A stretch of 64,000 nt of DNA from an uncultured Draconibacterium sp. (GTDB taxonomy: Bacteria; Bacteroidota; Bacteroidia; Bacteroidales; Prolixibacteraceae), in assembly GCF_913063105.1 (NCBI RefSeq), contig NZ_CAJXYQ010000003.1, positions 1 to 64,000 on the forward strand, written 5' to 3'. Positions 16,929 to 27,300 of this stretch are shown here, piece after piece. A program made the position numbers and the translations under genes. The stretch's first letter is position 1, and the number at the start of each line of letters is the position of its first letter. Below the pieces are notes generated by a model. It was not told the DNA's origin, searched no databases, and saw nothing but the letters and a program-made list of their open reading frames with translations.

Positions 16929-18263
16929 ATGAAGAAGTTATTCGCCTTATTTTTAGGCATAATTGGGTTAAGCAGTTTTACATCGAATGCACAAAACGAA
17001 TGGGATTTACAAACCTGTTTCGATTATGCCATCGAAAATAACATCCAGATTAAACGCCAGGAAATTAATTCCAGGTACAACGAAATGCTGGTAAAGCAGG
17101 CAAAAGACGATAAGTTACCCAACTTAAATGCCCAGCTGAGCAACGATTTTAGTTTTGGACGATCGCTTACCTACGACAATACCTACGACAATATAAACTC
17201 GGCAAGTGTAGCCGGAGGATTAAGTACCAGCTGGACCCTTTACAACGGACTAACGCTGAGTAATACGGTGCAAATGCGTGAACTCGACCTGAATGCCACC
17301 ATGGCAGATCTGCAAAAAACCAAGGATGATATCATGCTTTCCATCTCGGCCGAATACCTTGAAATCCTTTTTGCCGAAGAATTACAACTGGTGGCCGAGG
17401 CAACATTAGAAGTTACCAAACAACAAATTAACCGTACCCGCCAGCTGGTTGAAGCAGGAAGCGCTGCAAAAGGCGCATTGCTTGAGATTGAAGCCCAACT
17501 GGCCCGTGAAGAACTGGATTTGGTTAATGCCCAAAACAGGGTGCAGCTGGCGTATTTAAATCTTTACCAGTTTTTAGAACTGCCAATGGCTGAGAGTTTT
17601 AAAATTGAAAAACCTGTGCTGCCCGAAATTCAGGCAAACCTTACCATGATGAATGCTTTTGATGTATTCAGTAATGCCATAAATGTAAGACCTGAAATTA
17701 AAGCGGCACAGCTGCGCGTACAAAGTGCCATGAAACAGTTAGCTGTAGCAAAGGGGTATCGTTATCCGAGTTTAAGTTTTGGTGCCAATTATTATAACCA
17801 GTACAATAACCAGTACAAAGATATTTACGGCGACAGAATTGACTTGGGAGAACAGCTAAAAAACAACAGCCGCTCAAGCCTGGGACTTACGCTGAGTATC
17901 CCAATTTTTAATCGATACCAGGTAAAAAACAATATCACCAACTCCGAACTGCAAATTGCCGATTACGAGTACCAGCTGCAACAAACGCGTAATGTTTTAC
18001 GCCGCGATATTGAAACGGTTTATACCAATGCTCTGGCGGCTTTAAACCGTTACATTTCTTCTGAAAAAGCAGTGGCATCAATGAAAGAGGCATTTCGTTA
18101 CACCGAAGAGAAATTTAATGTGGGAATGATTAATTCGGTAGAATACAACCAAAGTAAAACAAATCTTACCAGTGCACAGTCGGATTATTTACAGGCCAAA
18201 TACGAATACATTTTCCGCACGAAAATACTTGATTTCTACAATGGAGTTCCTATCTCCTTGTAG
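16929..18263 (+). CDS. TolC-family outer-membrane efflux protein
   Basis: The outer-membrane channel of the pump, 444 residues. A signal peptide (to about residue 21, SNAQ) is followed by two similar halves of long amphipathic helices with short beta segments, as in TolC; examples are DDIMLSISAEYLEILFAEEL near 137-157 and the matching TRNVLRRDIETVYTNALAAL in the second half. The asymmetric Asn-Ser-Val-Glu-Tyr segment near the end (INSVEYNQSKTNL) is the usual C-terminal TolC feature. It ends the operon and is closed by a terminator at about 18294-18321. Confidence 0.92.
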   Translation: MKKLFALFLGIIGLSSFTSNAQNEWDLQTCFDYAIENNIQIKRQEINSRYNEMLVKQAKDDKLPNLNAQLSNDFSFGRSLTYDNTYDNINSASVAGGLSTSWTLYNGLTLSNTVQMRELDLNATMADLQKTKDDIMLSISAEYLEILFAEELQLVAEATLEVTKQQINRTRQLVEAGSAAKGALLEIEAQLAREELDLVNAQNRVQLAYLNLYQFLELPMAESFKIEKPVLPEIQANLTMMNAFDVFSNAINVRPEIKAAQLRVQSAMKQLAVAKGYRYPSLSFGANYYNQYNNQYKDIYGDRIDLGEQLKNNSRSSLGLTLSIPIFNRYQVKNNITNSELQIADYEYQLQQTRNVLRRDIETVYTNALAALNRYISSEKAVASMKEAFRYTEEKFNVGMINSVEYNQSKTNLTSAQSDYLQAKYEYIFRTKILDFYNGVPISL

Positions 18264-18293
18264 TTAAATCAATGCTTGAACATTGTTTTTTGT

Positions 18294-18321
18294 GCCCTGG
18301 CGGTTTCCGTCAGGGCTTTTT
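18294..18321 (+). terminator. Terminator of the efflux operon
   Basis: GCCCTGGCGG and CCGTCAGGGC form a 10-bp stem (one G-T pair) with a TTT loop and a TTTT tail, 30 bases after the TolC stop codon. Confidence 0.87.
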
Positions 18322-18364
18322 ATGCCAGCACTTTTATTGCCTTATCAATCCTCTACTGCCTCAT

Positions 18365-18394
18365 TTTGTGATTTTGACAAATTAAATATCTTTG
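18365..18394 (+). promoter_or_regulatory. Bacteroidota-type promoter before the DUF5916 gene
   Basis: TTTG at 18365-18368 and TATCTTTG at 18387-18394 are 18 bases apart, close to the TTTG-N19-TAnnTTTG consensus of the primary sigma factor. The predicted start of transcription is near 18400, about 32 bases before the ATG at 18433; this supports that ATG over the longer upstream frame. Confidence 0.7.
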
Positions 18395-18432
18395 TCAACC
18401 TATTATACCTAAATCAATTAAAGCTATTTCGA

Positions 18433-20607
18433 ATGAAGTTGTTTTTCGTTTTATTGTTGTGTGCTTTCGTCTCGCCAACCGTTATTGCCAATAACCTTAC
18501 ATTAAGTCGCGACAGTACTTTGCATACCTTTAACGGTTCCCACATTTATCAGTTAAAAAAGGCGAAATCGCCAATTGTCATCGATGGGGTAATTGATGAG
18601 CCCGACTGGGAAAAGGCCCAAAAAACAGCCAGTTTTTTTAAGGTATTGCCGGTTGATAGCGGTTATGCCACCCAGCCCTCTACAATGATGATGACCTACG
18701 ATGACAAAGCGCTTTATGTGGCACAGGTTTTTTACGATACCATTCCCGGAAAACGTGTGATGGAATCGTTCAGGCGCGATTTTAGTTTTGGCAGCAACGA
18801 TAATCTGCTGATGTTTTTCGATACTTTCCTGGATCAAACCAATGGCTTTTCATTTGGAATTTCGGCGTCGGGAGCCAAATGGGATGGCACAATGAGCAAC
18901 GGAAACGACATTTCGCTCGACTGGGATTGTAAATGGGAATCGAAAACAAAACACTACAGGGACAAATGGATAAGCGAAATGCGAATCCCATTTAAATCGT
19001 TGCGTTACCCAAAATCGAGCCAGCGCTGGAATGTTAACTTTAGTCGGCTTGATTTAAAATCAAACGAAAAGTCGGCATGGGCACCTGTTCCACGCCAGTT
19101 TCCAACTTCAACCCTGGCTTATACCGGAGTCATGAAATTTGAAGATCCCTTGCCTAAATCCAAAATGCAATTCTCTGTTATTCCCTATGTTTTAGGAAGT
19201 GCCGCTAAAAACATGGAAGACGGTTCGGATACGGATTATCGAAAAGACATTGGTTTTGATGCCAAACTGGGGTTATCATCATCAATGACATTGGATTTAA
19301 CCTATAATCCTGATTTTGCCCAGGTTGAAGTGGATGAGCAGGTAACCAATATCGATCGGTTTGAGTTGTTCTTTCCTGAAAAAAGGCAATTCTTTCTAGA
19401 GAATAGCGACCTCTTTGCCAATTACGGTTATCAGCATACCTTAACGCCATTTTTCTCGCGGCGCATCGGACTTGATGCTCCGGTAAAAGCCGGCGCCCGT
19501 TTAAGTGGAAAAATTGGCAGCAACTGGCGTATTGGTTTTATGAATATGACTACCGAAAAAACAAACGAACGTTTGGCAAGAAACTATACCGTAGCGTCGG
19601 TACAAAAGAAAGTTTTTGCCCGATCGAATATGGGCTTTATTGCTGTTAACAAAGAAAATCTTGATGTTCCGTCGGACACCAGCATGTACAACCGTGTATT
19701 TGGTTTCGATTATAACCTGGCCAGCAAAGACAATATCTGGGATGGCAAATTTTTTTACCACCGTTCGTTTCAGCCGGGTAACCCCGATAAACAATACGCA
19801 CAGGGAGCTATGCTTATGTACAGTACCCAAAAAGTAAAGCTTGGCTTTTTCGAAACTGCGGTGGGAGAAAACTACCGGGCCGAAACAGGTTATGTGCGGC
19901 GCACCGGTTATAATTTTTTGGGCGGCACAGCTGGCTATACTTTTGTGCCCAATAAAAAAATTGTGAGCCATGGGCCAAGCCTAAAAATCGATAATTATTT
20001 TAACGCTGATTATAATTTAATTGAACACGAGTACGAATTGGAATACGAAATGCAATTTGAAAACCGCTCGGAACTGAGCCTTGCCTACACCGATTATTTT
20101 GTGCAGTTGCGGCACGATTTTAACCCCACTCAAGATCCTGAAAATTCTTTACCCGCAGGAACGGAATATGATTTTGGCGGTTTTACTGTATCCTATGCCT
20201 CCACCCGTAAATCGTTGTTTACCTGGGAAGCCGAGGCGGTAAAAGGAAGTTTTTACAGCGGAGATATTCAATATGTTGAAGGCGAAATTGGTTACCGCTT
20301 TCAGCCGTATGTAAATTTGAGTATGAACTTTAATTATACCGATATGGATTTGGGAGCGCCTTTTAACCGTGAAAAATTTTGGTTGGTTGGCCCCAAAATG
20401 GACATTACTTTTACCGATAAAATTTTCTGGTCAACTTTCGTTCAGTACAACGAGCAAATTAGCAACCTGAATATAAACTCCCGGTTCCAATGGCGTTATC
20501 AGCCTGTATCGGATATTTATTTGGTTTATACCGACAATTATTTTACCGGAAACTGGAATGCAAAAAACAGGGCGGTTGTGCTAAAAATGACCTATTGGTT
20601 TAATTGA
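18433..20607 (+). CDS. Exported CBM9-like/DUF5916 protein
   Basis: An exported protein of 724 residues from the ATG at 18433. The frame is open 150 bases further up, but the ATG lies just before a good signal peptide (MKLFFVLLLCAFVSPTVIAN) and just after a promoter. The N-terminal domain (about 30-220) resembles the carbohydrate-binding family 9 fold, with IDGVIDEPDWEKA near 45-57. The remainder is DUF5916, rich in aromatic beta strands and probably an outer-membrane beta barrel, which ends with MTYWFN (terminal aromatic residue as in barrel proteins). NPDFAQVEVDEQVTN and FPEKRQFFLEN are the typical conserved pieces. No catalytic role is known to me; substrate binding is inferred from the fold. 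Confidence 0.85.
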   Translation: MKLFFVLLLCAFVSPTVIANNLTLSRDSTLHTFNGSHIYQLKKAKSPIVIDGVIDEPDWEKAQKTASFFKVLPVDSGYATQPSTMMMTYDDKALYVAQVFYDTIPGKRVMESFRRDFSFGSNDNLLMFFDTFLDQTNGFSFGISASGAKWDGTMSNGNDISLDWDCKWESKTKHYRDKWISEMRIPFKSLRYPKSSQRWNVNFSRLDLKSNEKSAWAPVPRQFPTSTLAYTGVMKFEDPLPKSKMQFSVIPYVLGSAAKNMEDGSDTDYRKDIGFDAKLGLSSSMTLDLTYNPDFAQVEVDEQVTNIDRFELFFPEKRQFFLENSDLFANYGYQHTLTPFFSRRIGLDAPVKAGARLSGKIGSNWRIGFMNMTTEKTNERLARNYTVASVQKKVFARSNMGFIAVNKENLDVPSDTSMYNRVFGFDYNLASKDNIWDGKFFYHRSFQPGNPDKQYAQGAMLMYSTQKVKLGFFETAVGENYRAETGYVRRTGYNFLGGTAGYTFVPNKKIVSHGPSLKIDNYFNADYNLIEHEYELEYEMQFENRSELSLAYTDYFVQLRHDFNPTQDPENSLPAGTEYDFGGFTVSYASTRKSLFTWEAEAVKGSFYSGDIQYVEGEIGYRFQPYVNLSMNFNYTDMDLGAPFNREKFWLVGPKMDITFTDKIFWSTFVQYNEQISNLNINSRFQWRYQPVSDIYLVYTDNYFTGNWNAKNRAVVLKMTYWFN

Positions 20608-20757
20608 TTAACCATAAGCAGGCTTCAGGAAGATACTGATTTAAGCCATAATGAGTGCCCTATTATTTAAGCATTTGTGAAATAACTCAGCTATGGAAAA
20701 AACCCCTGAAAATATGTTTTACCTTATTGTTAAACCGATTTGGGGAACCTGAAATTA

Positions 20758-20788
20758 TTTCTATCATTGAGAAAAAAAATTAACTTTG
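20758..20788 (+). promoter_or_regulatory. Likely promoter of mdh
   Basis: TAACTTTG at 20781-20788 fits TAnnTTTG. TTTC at 20758-20761 sits 19 bases upstream in the place of the -33 TTTG. The leader would be about 70 bases. Confidence 0.6.
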
Positions 20789-20863
20789 CGTGCCTTAAAA
20801 CAATTTGACTGACAATTGTTTAAGAGAATAAAAGATTTTATAACATAAAAACTCACTAGTAAA

Positions 20864-21784
20864 ATGAAAGTAACAGTAGTTGGAGCAGGTGCAGTAGGCG
20901 CAAGTTGTGCGGAGTACATTGCAATTAAAGATTTTGCAGACGAAATTGTATTGGTTGACATTAAAGAAGGTTTTGCCGAAGGTAAAGCAATGGACTTGAT
21001 GCAAACTGCTTCATTAAACGGTTTTGATTCTACTATCGTTGGAAGCACAAACGATTACACAAAAACAGCGGGTAGCGATGTTGCAGTAATCACAAGTGGT
21101 ATTCCGCGTAAACCAGGAATGACTCGCGAAGAGTTGATTGGTATTAATGCCGGAATTGTTAAAGATGTTGCTGAAAAGCTAATTGCCGAATCACCAAACG
21201 TAATCATTATTGTGGTTAGTAACCCAATGGATACAATGGCTTACCTTGCACATAAAGCTACAGGACTTCCTAAAAACCGAATTATTGGTATGGGTGGAGC
21301 ATTGGATAGCGCACGTTTCAAGTACAGATTGGCTGAAGCTATCGACTGTCCTCAATCAGACATTGACGCCATGGTAATTGGTGGCCACAGCGATACCGGA
21401 ATGGTTCCACTTATTGAAAAAGCTGTGCGTAACAGTGTACCTGTTGCCGAGTTTTTAAGCGAAGAAAAACAAGCAGAAGTTGTAGAAGCAACAAAAGTTG
21501 GTGGTGCCACATTAACCAAACTTTTAGGAACCAGTGCATGGTATGCTCCGGGTGCAGCAGTATCTGAATTGGTTCGTGCTATTGCTCTTGATTCTAAAAA
21601 AATGTTCCCATGTTCAGCTATGCTTGAAGGTGAATATGGCTTAAACGACATTTCGTTAGGTGTTCCTTGTGTAATTGGTAAAAGCGGTATCGAAAAAATT
21701 GTTGAAATTGAACTTTCAGCTGCAGAAAAAGAAAAACTTACTGCAAGTGCTGAAGGCGTTTCAAAAGTTAACGCATTGCTGTAA
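20864..21784 (+). CDS. mdh: Malate dehydrogenase (LDH-like type)
   Basis: Converts malate and oxaloacetate with NAD in the citric acid cycle. The 306-residue product has the NAD-binding GAGAVG at 7-12 with the ribose-binding Asp32, the substrate-binding loop IPRKPGMTREEL at 80-91 (Arg82 and Arg88), Asn120 in SNPMD, and the catalytic His175 in GGHSDTGM. An Arg in the PRKPG loop, rather than Gln, is the difference between malate and lactate dehydrogenases, so MDH is well supported. It is a single gene with its own promoter and terminator. Confidence 0.95.
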   Translation: MKVTVVGAGAVGASCAEYIAIKDFADEIVLVDIKEGFAEGKAMDLMQTASLNGFDSTIVGSTNDYTKTAGSDVAVITSGIPRKPGMTREELIGINAGIVKDVAEKLIAESPNVIIIVVSNPMDTMAYLAHKATGLPKNRIIGMGGALDSARFKYRLAEAIDCPQSDIDAMVIGGHSDTGMVPLIEKAVRNSVPVAEFLSEEKQAEVVEATKVGGATLTKLLGTSAWYAPGAAVSELVRAIALDSKKMFPCSAMLEGEYGLNDISLGVPCVIGKSGIEKIVEIELSAAEKEKLTASAEGVSKVNALL

Positions 21785-21807
21785 TTCGAAAGAACAACAT
21801 GATATAC

Positions 21808-21838
21808 AAAGGCTCGCAATTGCTGCGGGCCTTTTTTT
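21808..21838 (+). terminator. Terminator of mdh
   Basis: AAAGGCTCGC and GCGGGCCTTT form a 10-bp stem (one G-T pair), followed by a run of seven T, 23 bases after the mdh stop. Confidence 0.9.
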
Positions 21839-21894
21839 GCACCAATGTATGGCCGCTGTAGCAGCTGCTTTGTTAAATTGTTTACTTTTAAGCC

Positions 21895-22320
21895 ATGCGC
21901 GTAAAATTACCCGTTAAAATAGTAGAACTCGAATCGTCAAATTTTCACCTGCTCGTATCGTGCTGCTTAAACAGTGGTGAGCAAGAATATTGGGTGATAG
22001 ACACAGGAGCATCACGCTCGGTATTCGATAAAAACCTGACTGCAGGTATTGCCGCTGTAATGGACGAAACCGAAGATTTGCATGCCGCCAATATGAGCGA
22101 AGCTCCCTTAAAAACATCACTCGGAACTTTAAATCCTGTAAGCTTTGGTAAATTCAGGGTTGAAGCCATGCAAGTGGCCTTAATTGATATGGATGCAATA
22201 AATGACTTGTACCAAAAAGTTAGCGAATATAAAATTTGTGGTTTACTGGGCAGCGATTTTTTGTTAAAATACCATGCTGTAATCGACTATAAACGACAGC
22301 TGCTTAAATTATCTGACTGA
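21895..22320 (+). CDS. Small retropepsin-like aspartyl protease
   Basis: A protein of 141 residues with one aspartyl-protease half site: IDTGASRSVF at 35-44 (catalytic Asp36) and the hydrophobic flap-side motif GLLGSDFLLKY near 116-126, which in retropepsins follows as an Ile/Leu-Gly-x-x-Leu segment. Such single-domain enzymes act as dimers. No signal peptide is visible, so it should be cytoplasmic. Its substrate is unknown. It lies between mdh and a convergent DUF6090 gene, and I see no operon partner. Confidence 0.8.
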   Translation: MRVKLPVKIVELESSNFHLLVSCCLNSGEQEYWVIDTGASRSVFDKNLTAGIAAVMDETEDLHAANMSEAPLKTSLGTLNPVSFGKFRVEAMQVALIDMDAINDLYQKVSEYKICGLLGSDFLLKYHAVIDYKRQLLKLSD

Positions 22321-22340
22321 GGGTATTCCCACTTTAACAA

Positions 22341-23132
22341 TCAGCTTTTAATTTCCTTTTCAATCAATTCAAGAATAGCATCAATGCGTTTCATTAGCGG
22401 CAGGTAGTGGGCTTCTTCAGTTGCTTTGCTGGTTAAAATAAAGGTAAACAATAAGTTCTCAAACTGGGTGGAGTGCAGCAGGTTGAGGTTGCTGATATTT
22501 TTGGGGAGTGGTTCAATATCGAGCTCATTGGCCGAAACTCCTGCAAGGTCGAAAATAGTGCGAATGCTTTGCGTGTTGCCCCGAAATAAATCCAGAATTT
22601 TTTCCCGCTGCTGTTCCAGATCATTTTCCTGTTTGGCAATGTCTTCCATTGTCGAAATCCAATTGGTTAAATGTATTCTCAGTGTTGGGTTTGAAATGTC
22701 TTTTAGGCTACCCGAGTTCATCATTTCGTTTAATAGCGAGTTGTTCGGATTAAACGAAACATCAAAAACAAAGGTGTTATATAAAAGGAGTGAGAATTGT
22801 TCTTCATCGGGTTGGATTTTGCTGTTCGATACGTATGAAATAATCTGCCGTGCACCTTCGTAATTGTTTTTGTTTACATTAATCAATTCCTGCAACTTTA
22901 ATTTGCTGGTTGTAAATTCGTCCATTAAACCCACCAGGTAGGTTTGTTCTTTTTTCTGAATGGTGCGTTTTATATTATTGTTGTTGATGGCCAGTGCAAT
23001 TAAAATTCCAATAACCACCAGAATAATCTCCCCAAGGGCATAGAGCAGGTATTTTTTTATTTTACTCTCCTTGAGTTTTTGTAGCCGGAGCGCTTTAAAT
23101 AGTTGTAACATCGTTTTTTGCAGCTTTAACAT
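22341..23132 (-). CDS. DUF6090-family membrane protein
   Basis: A protein of 263 residues of unknown function. A basic N-terminus is followed by a very conserved membrane segment, YLLYALGEIILVVIGILI near 28-46, which is the recognisable mark of the DUF6090 family in Bacteroidota; the usual LQINNWNE after it is changed here to an Asn-rich stretch. The rest (about 55-263) is mainly helical and would be periplasmic. A second in-frame ATG (at 23111, residue 8) could also be the start. It is convergent with the aspartyl-protease gene; the two stop codons are 20 bases apart. Confidence 0.8.
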   Translation of the reverse strand: MLKLQKTMLQLFKALRLQKLKESKIKKYLLYALGEIILVVIGILIALAINNNNIKRTIQKKEQTYLVGLMDEFTTSKLKLQELINVNKNNYEGARQIISYVSNSKIQPDEEQFSLLLYNTFVFDVSFNPNNSLLNEMMNSGSLKDISNPTLRIHLTNWISTMEDIAKQENDLEQQREKILDLFRGNTQSIRTIFDLAGVSANELDIEPLPKNISNLNLLHSTQFENLLFTFILTSKATEEAHYLPLMKRIDAILELIEKEIKS

Positions 23133-23213
23133 TTTCGTTTAGGGTATTGTTTTCTTTCATGGGCTTTATTCTTCAACCAACTAAGGCTATTTATACTTGT
23201 GTTCTAATTATTT

Positions 23214-23651
23214 TCATGTGCTTTTCTTTTCGTTTCTATAAGTATCCAGGGTCGATGGAATTACATCATCAACATAAAATTGCAACGATTCCAACTCGAA
23301 CTTTTTCTTATCCCAATCAAAAGCTTCAAGATATTCATCTCCACCGGTCCATAAAAATCCAAAAGCATCTATTTTCTTTTCATTTGCAAGCTCTACACGC
23401 AGGGGCCTTATTTCATATTCGTTACCTTCGTAAAACGTAAGAAGTTCAACGGCTTCAGGGGTAAGGTTTAAAAGCACTTTGCCATAAACAAGCGAGTTTT
23501 GTTTTTTTATCATGGCCGGGTAATCGGCACCTTTTAGTGCAAAGCGCGCATAGCCTTTTAACGCAGCATTGGCAGTTTTTATTTTTTGACCACACAATTG
23601 TTCTGCTATTTCGCTAAAAAGCAATGAGCCGTAAACGAATAAATTTGCCAT
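23214..23651 (-). CDS. Gamma-glutamylcyclotransferase-like (AIG2) protein
   Basis: A cytoplasmic protein of 145 residues with the GGCT/AIG2 fold: the substrate-loop motif VYGSL at 6-10, the central KGYARFALKG segment at 32-41, and the catalytic-type Glu75 in FYEGNEYEIR. Members release 5-oxoproline from gamma-glutamyl amines or peptides; which substrate is used here cannot be read from the sequence. It is transcribed away from the small membrane-protein gene at 23868, and the promoter of that gene lies between them. Confidence 0.8.
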   Translation of the reverse strand: MANLFVYGSLLFSEIAEQLCGQKIKTANAALKGYARFALKGADYPAMIKKQNSLVYGKVLLNLTPEAVELLTFYEGNEYEIRPLRVELANEKKIDAFGFLWTGGDEYLEAFDWDKKKFELESLQFYVDDVIPSTLDTYRNEKKST

Positions 23652-23697
23652 AAATTATTGGTATTAAACGAAATACTTTAAAAATAGCGGCTCCGTT

Positions 23698-23728
23698 TTT
23701 GGAAAGCTCAAGTATTTCGGTATATTTG
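23698..23728 (+). promoter_or_regulatory. Consensus Bacteroidota promoter before the small membrane-protein gene
   Basis: TTTG at 23698-23701 and TATATTTG at 23721-23728 are exactly 19 bases apart, the ideal spacing. Transcription should start near 23735, leaving either about 45 bases to the GTG at 23781 or about 133 bases to the ATG at 23868. Confidence 0.75.
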
Positions 23729-23867
23729 CTCCGCTTAAAAATAATGCCTTAAAACGAGGAGTGAAATTTTTAATGCAAAAGTGCTGTATTTTGTACAGCT
23801 TTTTATTGAAAAAATAAAAATTGCGTTTTACAGAGTGAAGCTAAAAATAAATATCACGAAAAGATTA

Positions 23868-24236
23868 ATGGCAAAACTGGCCTTGTTTATGGTTGTGGTT
23901 GCTGCCGCTTTTATTCTTGATGTTTATTTTGGAAATCATCCGGAAGAGTTGAAAAAAATTCAAGCCGAATCGCAGGAGCAAAGCAGCGATCAGGGTAAAG
24001 TCTACCTAATTACGCAAACTACTGTAAATAGTGTTAAGATACTTGAGCAGAAAGCTTCGGCACGGCAGTTAAAGCTTCAACTACACGACAAATTTTTACG
24101 CAATCATCATTCAATCCGAAATTACCAGGTTTTAAAAGCAGAGGTAGTAAAACAAACTACACCGCTTATTTTATCCTATCATTACCTGGTTTTTCAGAAT
24201 CACATTTTATCCCCCGACGAAGACCCACTGGCTTAG
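23868..24236 (+). CDS. Small membrane-anchored protein of unknown function
   Basis: A protein of 122 residues from the ATG at 23868: one N-terminal membrane helix (KLALFMVVVAAAFILDVYF, residues 3-21) and a polar, mostly helical remainder with a basic middle. The frame is also open from a GTG at 23781, giving 151 residues with a basic extension (KIKIAFYRVKLKINITKRL) before the helix; the promoter at 23698-23728 fits either start. No family recognised. It precedes secDF by about 106 bases on the same strand, with no terminator seen between them, so it may share the transcript. A link to protein export is only a guess from position. Confidence 0.65.
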   Translation: MAKLALFMVVVAAAFILDVYFGNHPEELKKIQAESQEQSSDQGKVYLITQTTVNSVKILEQKASARQLKLQLHDKFLRNHHSIRNYQVLKAEVVKQTTPLILSYHYLVFQNHILSPDEDPLA

Positions 24237-24342
24237 CTCAAAGCTCTTTCTTATGAAAAATTAAGAGCATCAGGCGAAGTGTGCCTGGTAAATTCCGTAT
24301 TCAATCAATTAAAAAATAGTAAACATTTAAATTAAAATTCAA

Positions 24343-27300
24343 ATGCAAAACAAAGGTGCAATTTTAACATTTGCAATTCTGTTGACAGCGGTATGTTTAT
24401 ACCAGCTTTCGTTTACCTGGAAATCAAACCAGATAAAGGAAGATGCCATAGAATATGCACAAGGAGACTCTGAAAAGGAGTTTCAATACATTGATTCGAT
24501 GAAAAGCGAAGTGGTATACAACTTCCTTGGATTGAAAAAATTTACTTACAAAGATGTTCAGGAACTGGAAATGAACCTGGGACTTGACCTGAAAGGTGGT
24601 ATGAACGTAACCCTGCAGGTTGAGGTTAAAGACATCATTCGTGCGATGTCGAATTACAGCGACGACGAAACTTTTAATGCTGCTTTGAATCGCGCTTCTG
24701 AACTACAGAAAAACAGTCAGGCTGATTTTGTAACCTTATTTGGCGATGCTTTCGAGGAGATCGATCCTAATGCCCGTTTGGCTTCTGTTTTTAATACGCT
24801 TGAGCTGCGTGATAAAGTTAATTTCAACACCACCAACAAAGAGGTGCTTGATATTATTCGTACAGAAACTGATGGTGCCATTGACAATGCATTCAACATT
24901 ATTCGTACTCGTATCGACCGTTTTGGTGTTGCCCAGCCAAATATTCAGCAGCTGCAAACACGTGGTCGCATTTTGGTTGAACTACCGGGTGTAAAAGATC
25001 AAAACCGTGTGCGTAACCTCTTACAAGGTACAGCCAACCTTGAGTTCTGGGAAACCTACGAAAACCAGGAAGTATACCAATACATGTTGCAGGCTAACCA
25101 GAAAATTAAAGAAATGGAAGACCTGGCAACAGAAGAAACTGTTGATGCCACCAGTGAAGAAGCAACCGAAGCTACAGCTGAAACAGAAGAGGCTGATGAG
25201 GAAAACTCGCTACTTTCTGAACTGGAAGCCAGTGCAGAAGGAGACTCTACCGCAGCACTGGATAACCTTGACGCTTTCAAATCGCAATATCCTTTATTTG
25301 CTATCTTAAATCCAAGTACCGACCAAACCGGGCAATTGTACCCAGGTCCCATTGTTGGTATGTCGCATGCTAAAGATACTGCCAAGGTTAATGCCTACCT
25401 TAACAATATTCAGGTTAAAAACCTTTTTCCACGCGATTTAAAATTCCGCTGGACAGCCAAATCAGTTGATGAAGCCGGAACGTACTACCGGTTGATTGCA
25501 TTAAAAGTAACAACCCGCGACGGACAGGCTCCGCTTGATGGTGGTGTAATTACTGATGCCCGTCAGGATTTCGACCAGTTTGGCTCGAGCCCTGAAGTAG
25601 CTATGCAAATGAATGCTGAAGGAGCAAAAGTTTGGCAACGGATGACCAAAGAAAATGTAGGTAAATCAATTGCTATTGTTTTAGATAACTATGTCCGCTC
25701 TTTCCCAACCGTAAATGGTGAGATTCCTGGTGGTCGCTCAAGCATTACCGGTTTAGAAAGTATTGAAGAAGCGCAAGACCTTGCAAACGTATTGAAGTCG
25801 GGTAAAATGCCGGCTCCTGCACGTATTATCCAGGAAGATGTTGTTGGTCCTTCATTGGGTCAGAAAGCAATTAACAGCGGTTTGATTTCGTTTATTATTG
25901 CCTTTGCAATGGTACTGGTTTATATGTTGTTCTTTTACAGTAAAAATGCCGGCTTGGCAGCCAATATTGCACTGATTGCCAACATGTTCTTCATCTTCGG
26001 TATTTTGGCTTCGTTAGGTGCTGTACTTACACTGCCTGGTATCGCAGGTATTGTACTTACCATTGGTATGTCGGTTGATGCAAACGTGCTTATTTACGAA
26101 CGTGTTCAGGAAGAAATGCGTTCCGGAAAAGGTGTTAAACTGGCCATTACTGATGGTTATAAAAATGCCTACTCGGCAATTATCGATGGCCAGGTTACTA
26201 CCTTATTAACCGGTGTTGTACTTTACCTGTTTGGTTCTGGCCCGATTAAAGGTTTCGCAACTACCCTGATTATTGGTATTCTTACTTCACTGTTCTCGGC
26301 TATTTTCTTAACCCGTTTGATTTTCGAATGGCAATTGCGCAAAGGTGGACGTATTTTGTTTACCTCATCGGCAACCGAAAACTGGTTACGTAATACAAAA
26401 ATTAAGTTCCTTGAAAAAAGAAGAACTTTCTATATCATTTCTGCAGCTTTCATTCTGTTATCTGTTGGTTCATTCTTTGTTCGTGGCTTAAACTATGGTA
26501 TCGACTTTAAAGGTGGGCGCTCATACATTGTTAGTTTCGAAAAAGACGTTGAAGTTGGCGAAGTGCGCGAGGCATTGGCCAGTGTGTTTGATGCTGCACC
26601 AGAGGTAAAAACATCGGGCGACAACATTAAAATTACAACCAATTATAAAATTGACGACGACAGCGAAAATATTGATAACGAAGTAGAAGCTTTATTAATG
26701 AAAGGTTTGCAAGATGCTGACCTGATTGATAAAACAGTTACTTTGGAGCAATTTACGCAAGAGTATCAGCAAAGTTCGCAAAAGGTAGGTCCTACCATTT
26801 CTGATGATATTCGTAAAGATGCTGCGATCGCTATTGTTTTCTCGCTGATCATTATTTTCCTTTATATCCTGGTACGTTTCCGCGATTGGCAATATGGTTT
26901 GGGAGCTGTTGCTGCATTGGCACACGACTCGCTAATTGTATTGGGTATTTTCTCGTTACTGTACGGAGTACTGCCTTTCTCGTTAGAGATTGACCAGGCA
27001 TTTATTGCTGCAATTCTAACGGTATTGGGTTATTCTATTAACGATACCGTGGTGGTTTTCGACCGCATCAGAGAGTACCTGGGCTTGCACCCAAAACGCG
27101 ATCGCGAAGAGAATGTTGATGCTGCATTGAACAGTACATTGCGTCGTACTTTCAGTACTTCGTTATCAACTTTTGTAGTATTACTTGCCATTTTCTTATT
27201 TGGTGGTGCTACCATACGCGGCTTTACGTTTGCGTTATTGGTAGGTGTACTTGTGGGTACTTACTCGTCGCTGTTTATTGCAACACCAATTGCACACGAC

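Noticed and set aside
23773..23817. 14-codon upstream ORF in the leader of the small membrane-protein gene
   Set aside because: Too short to judge and overlaps an alternative GTG start of the main frame.
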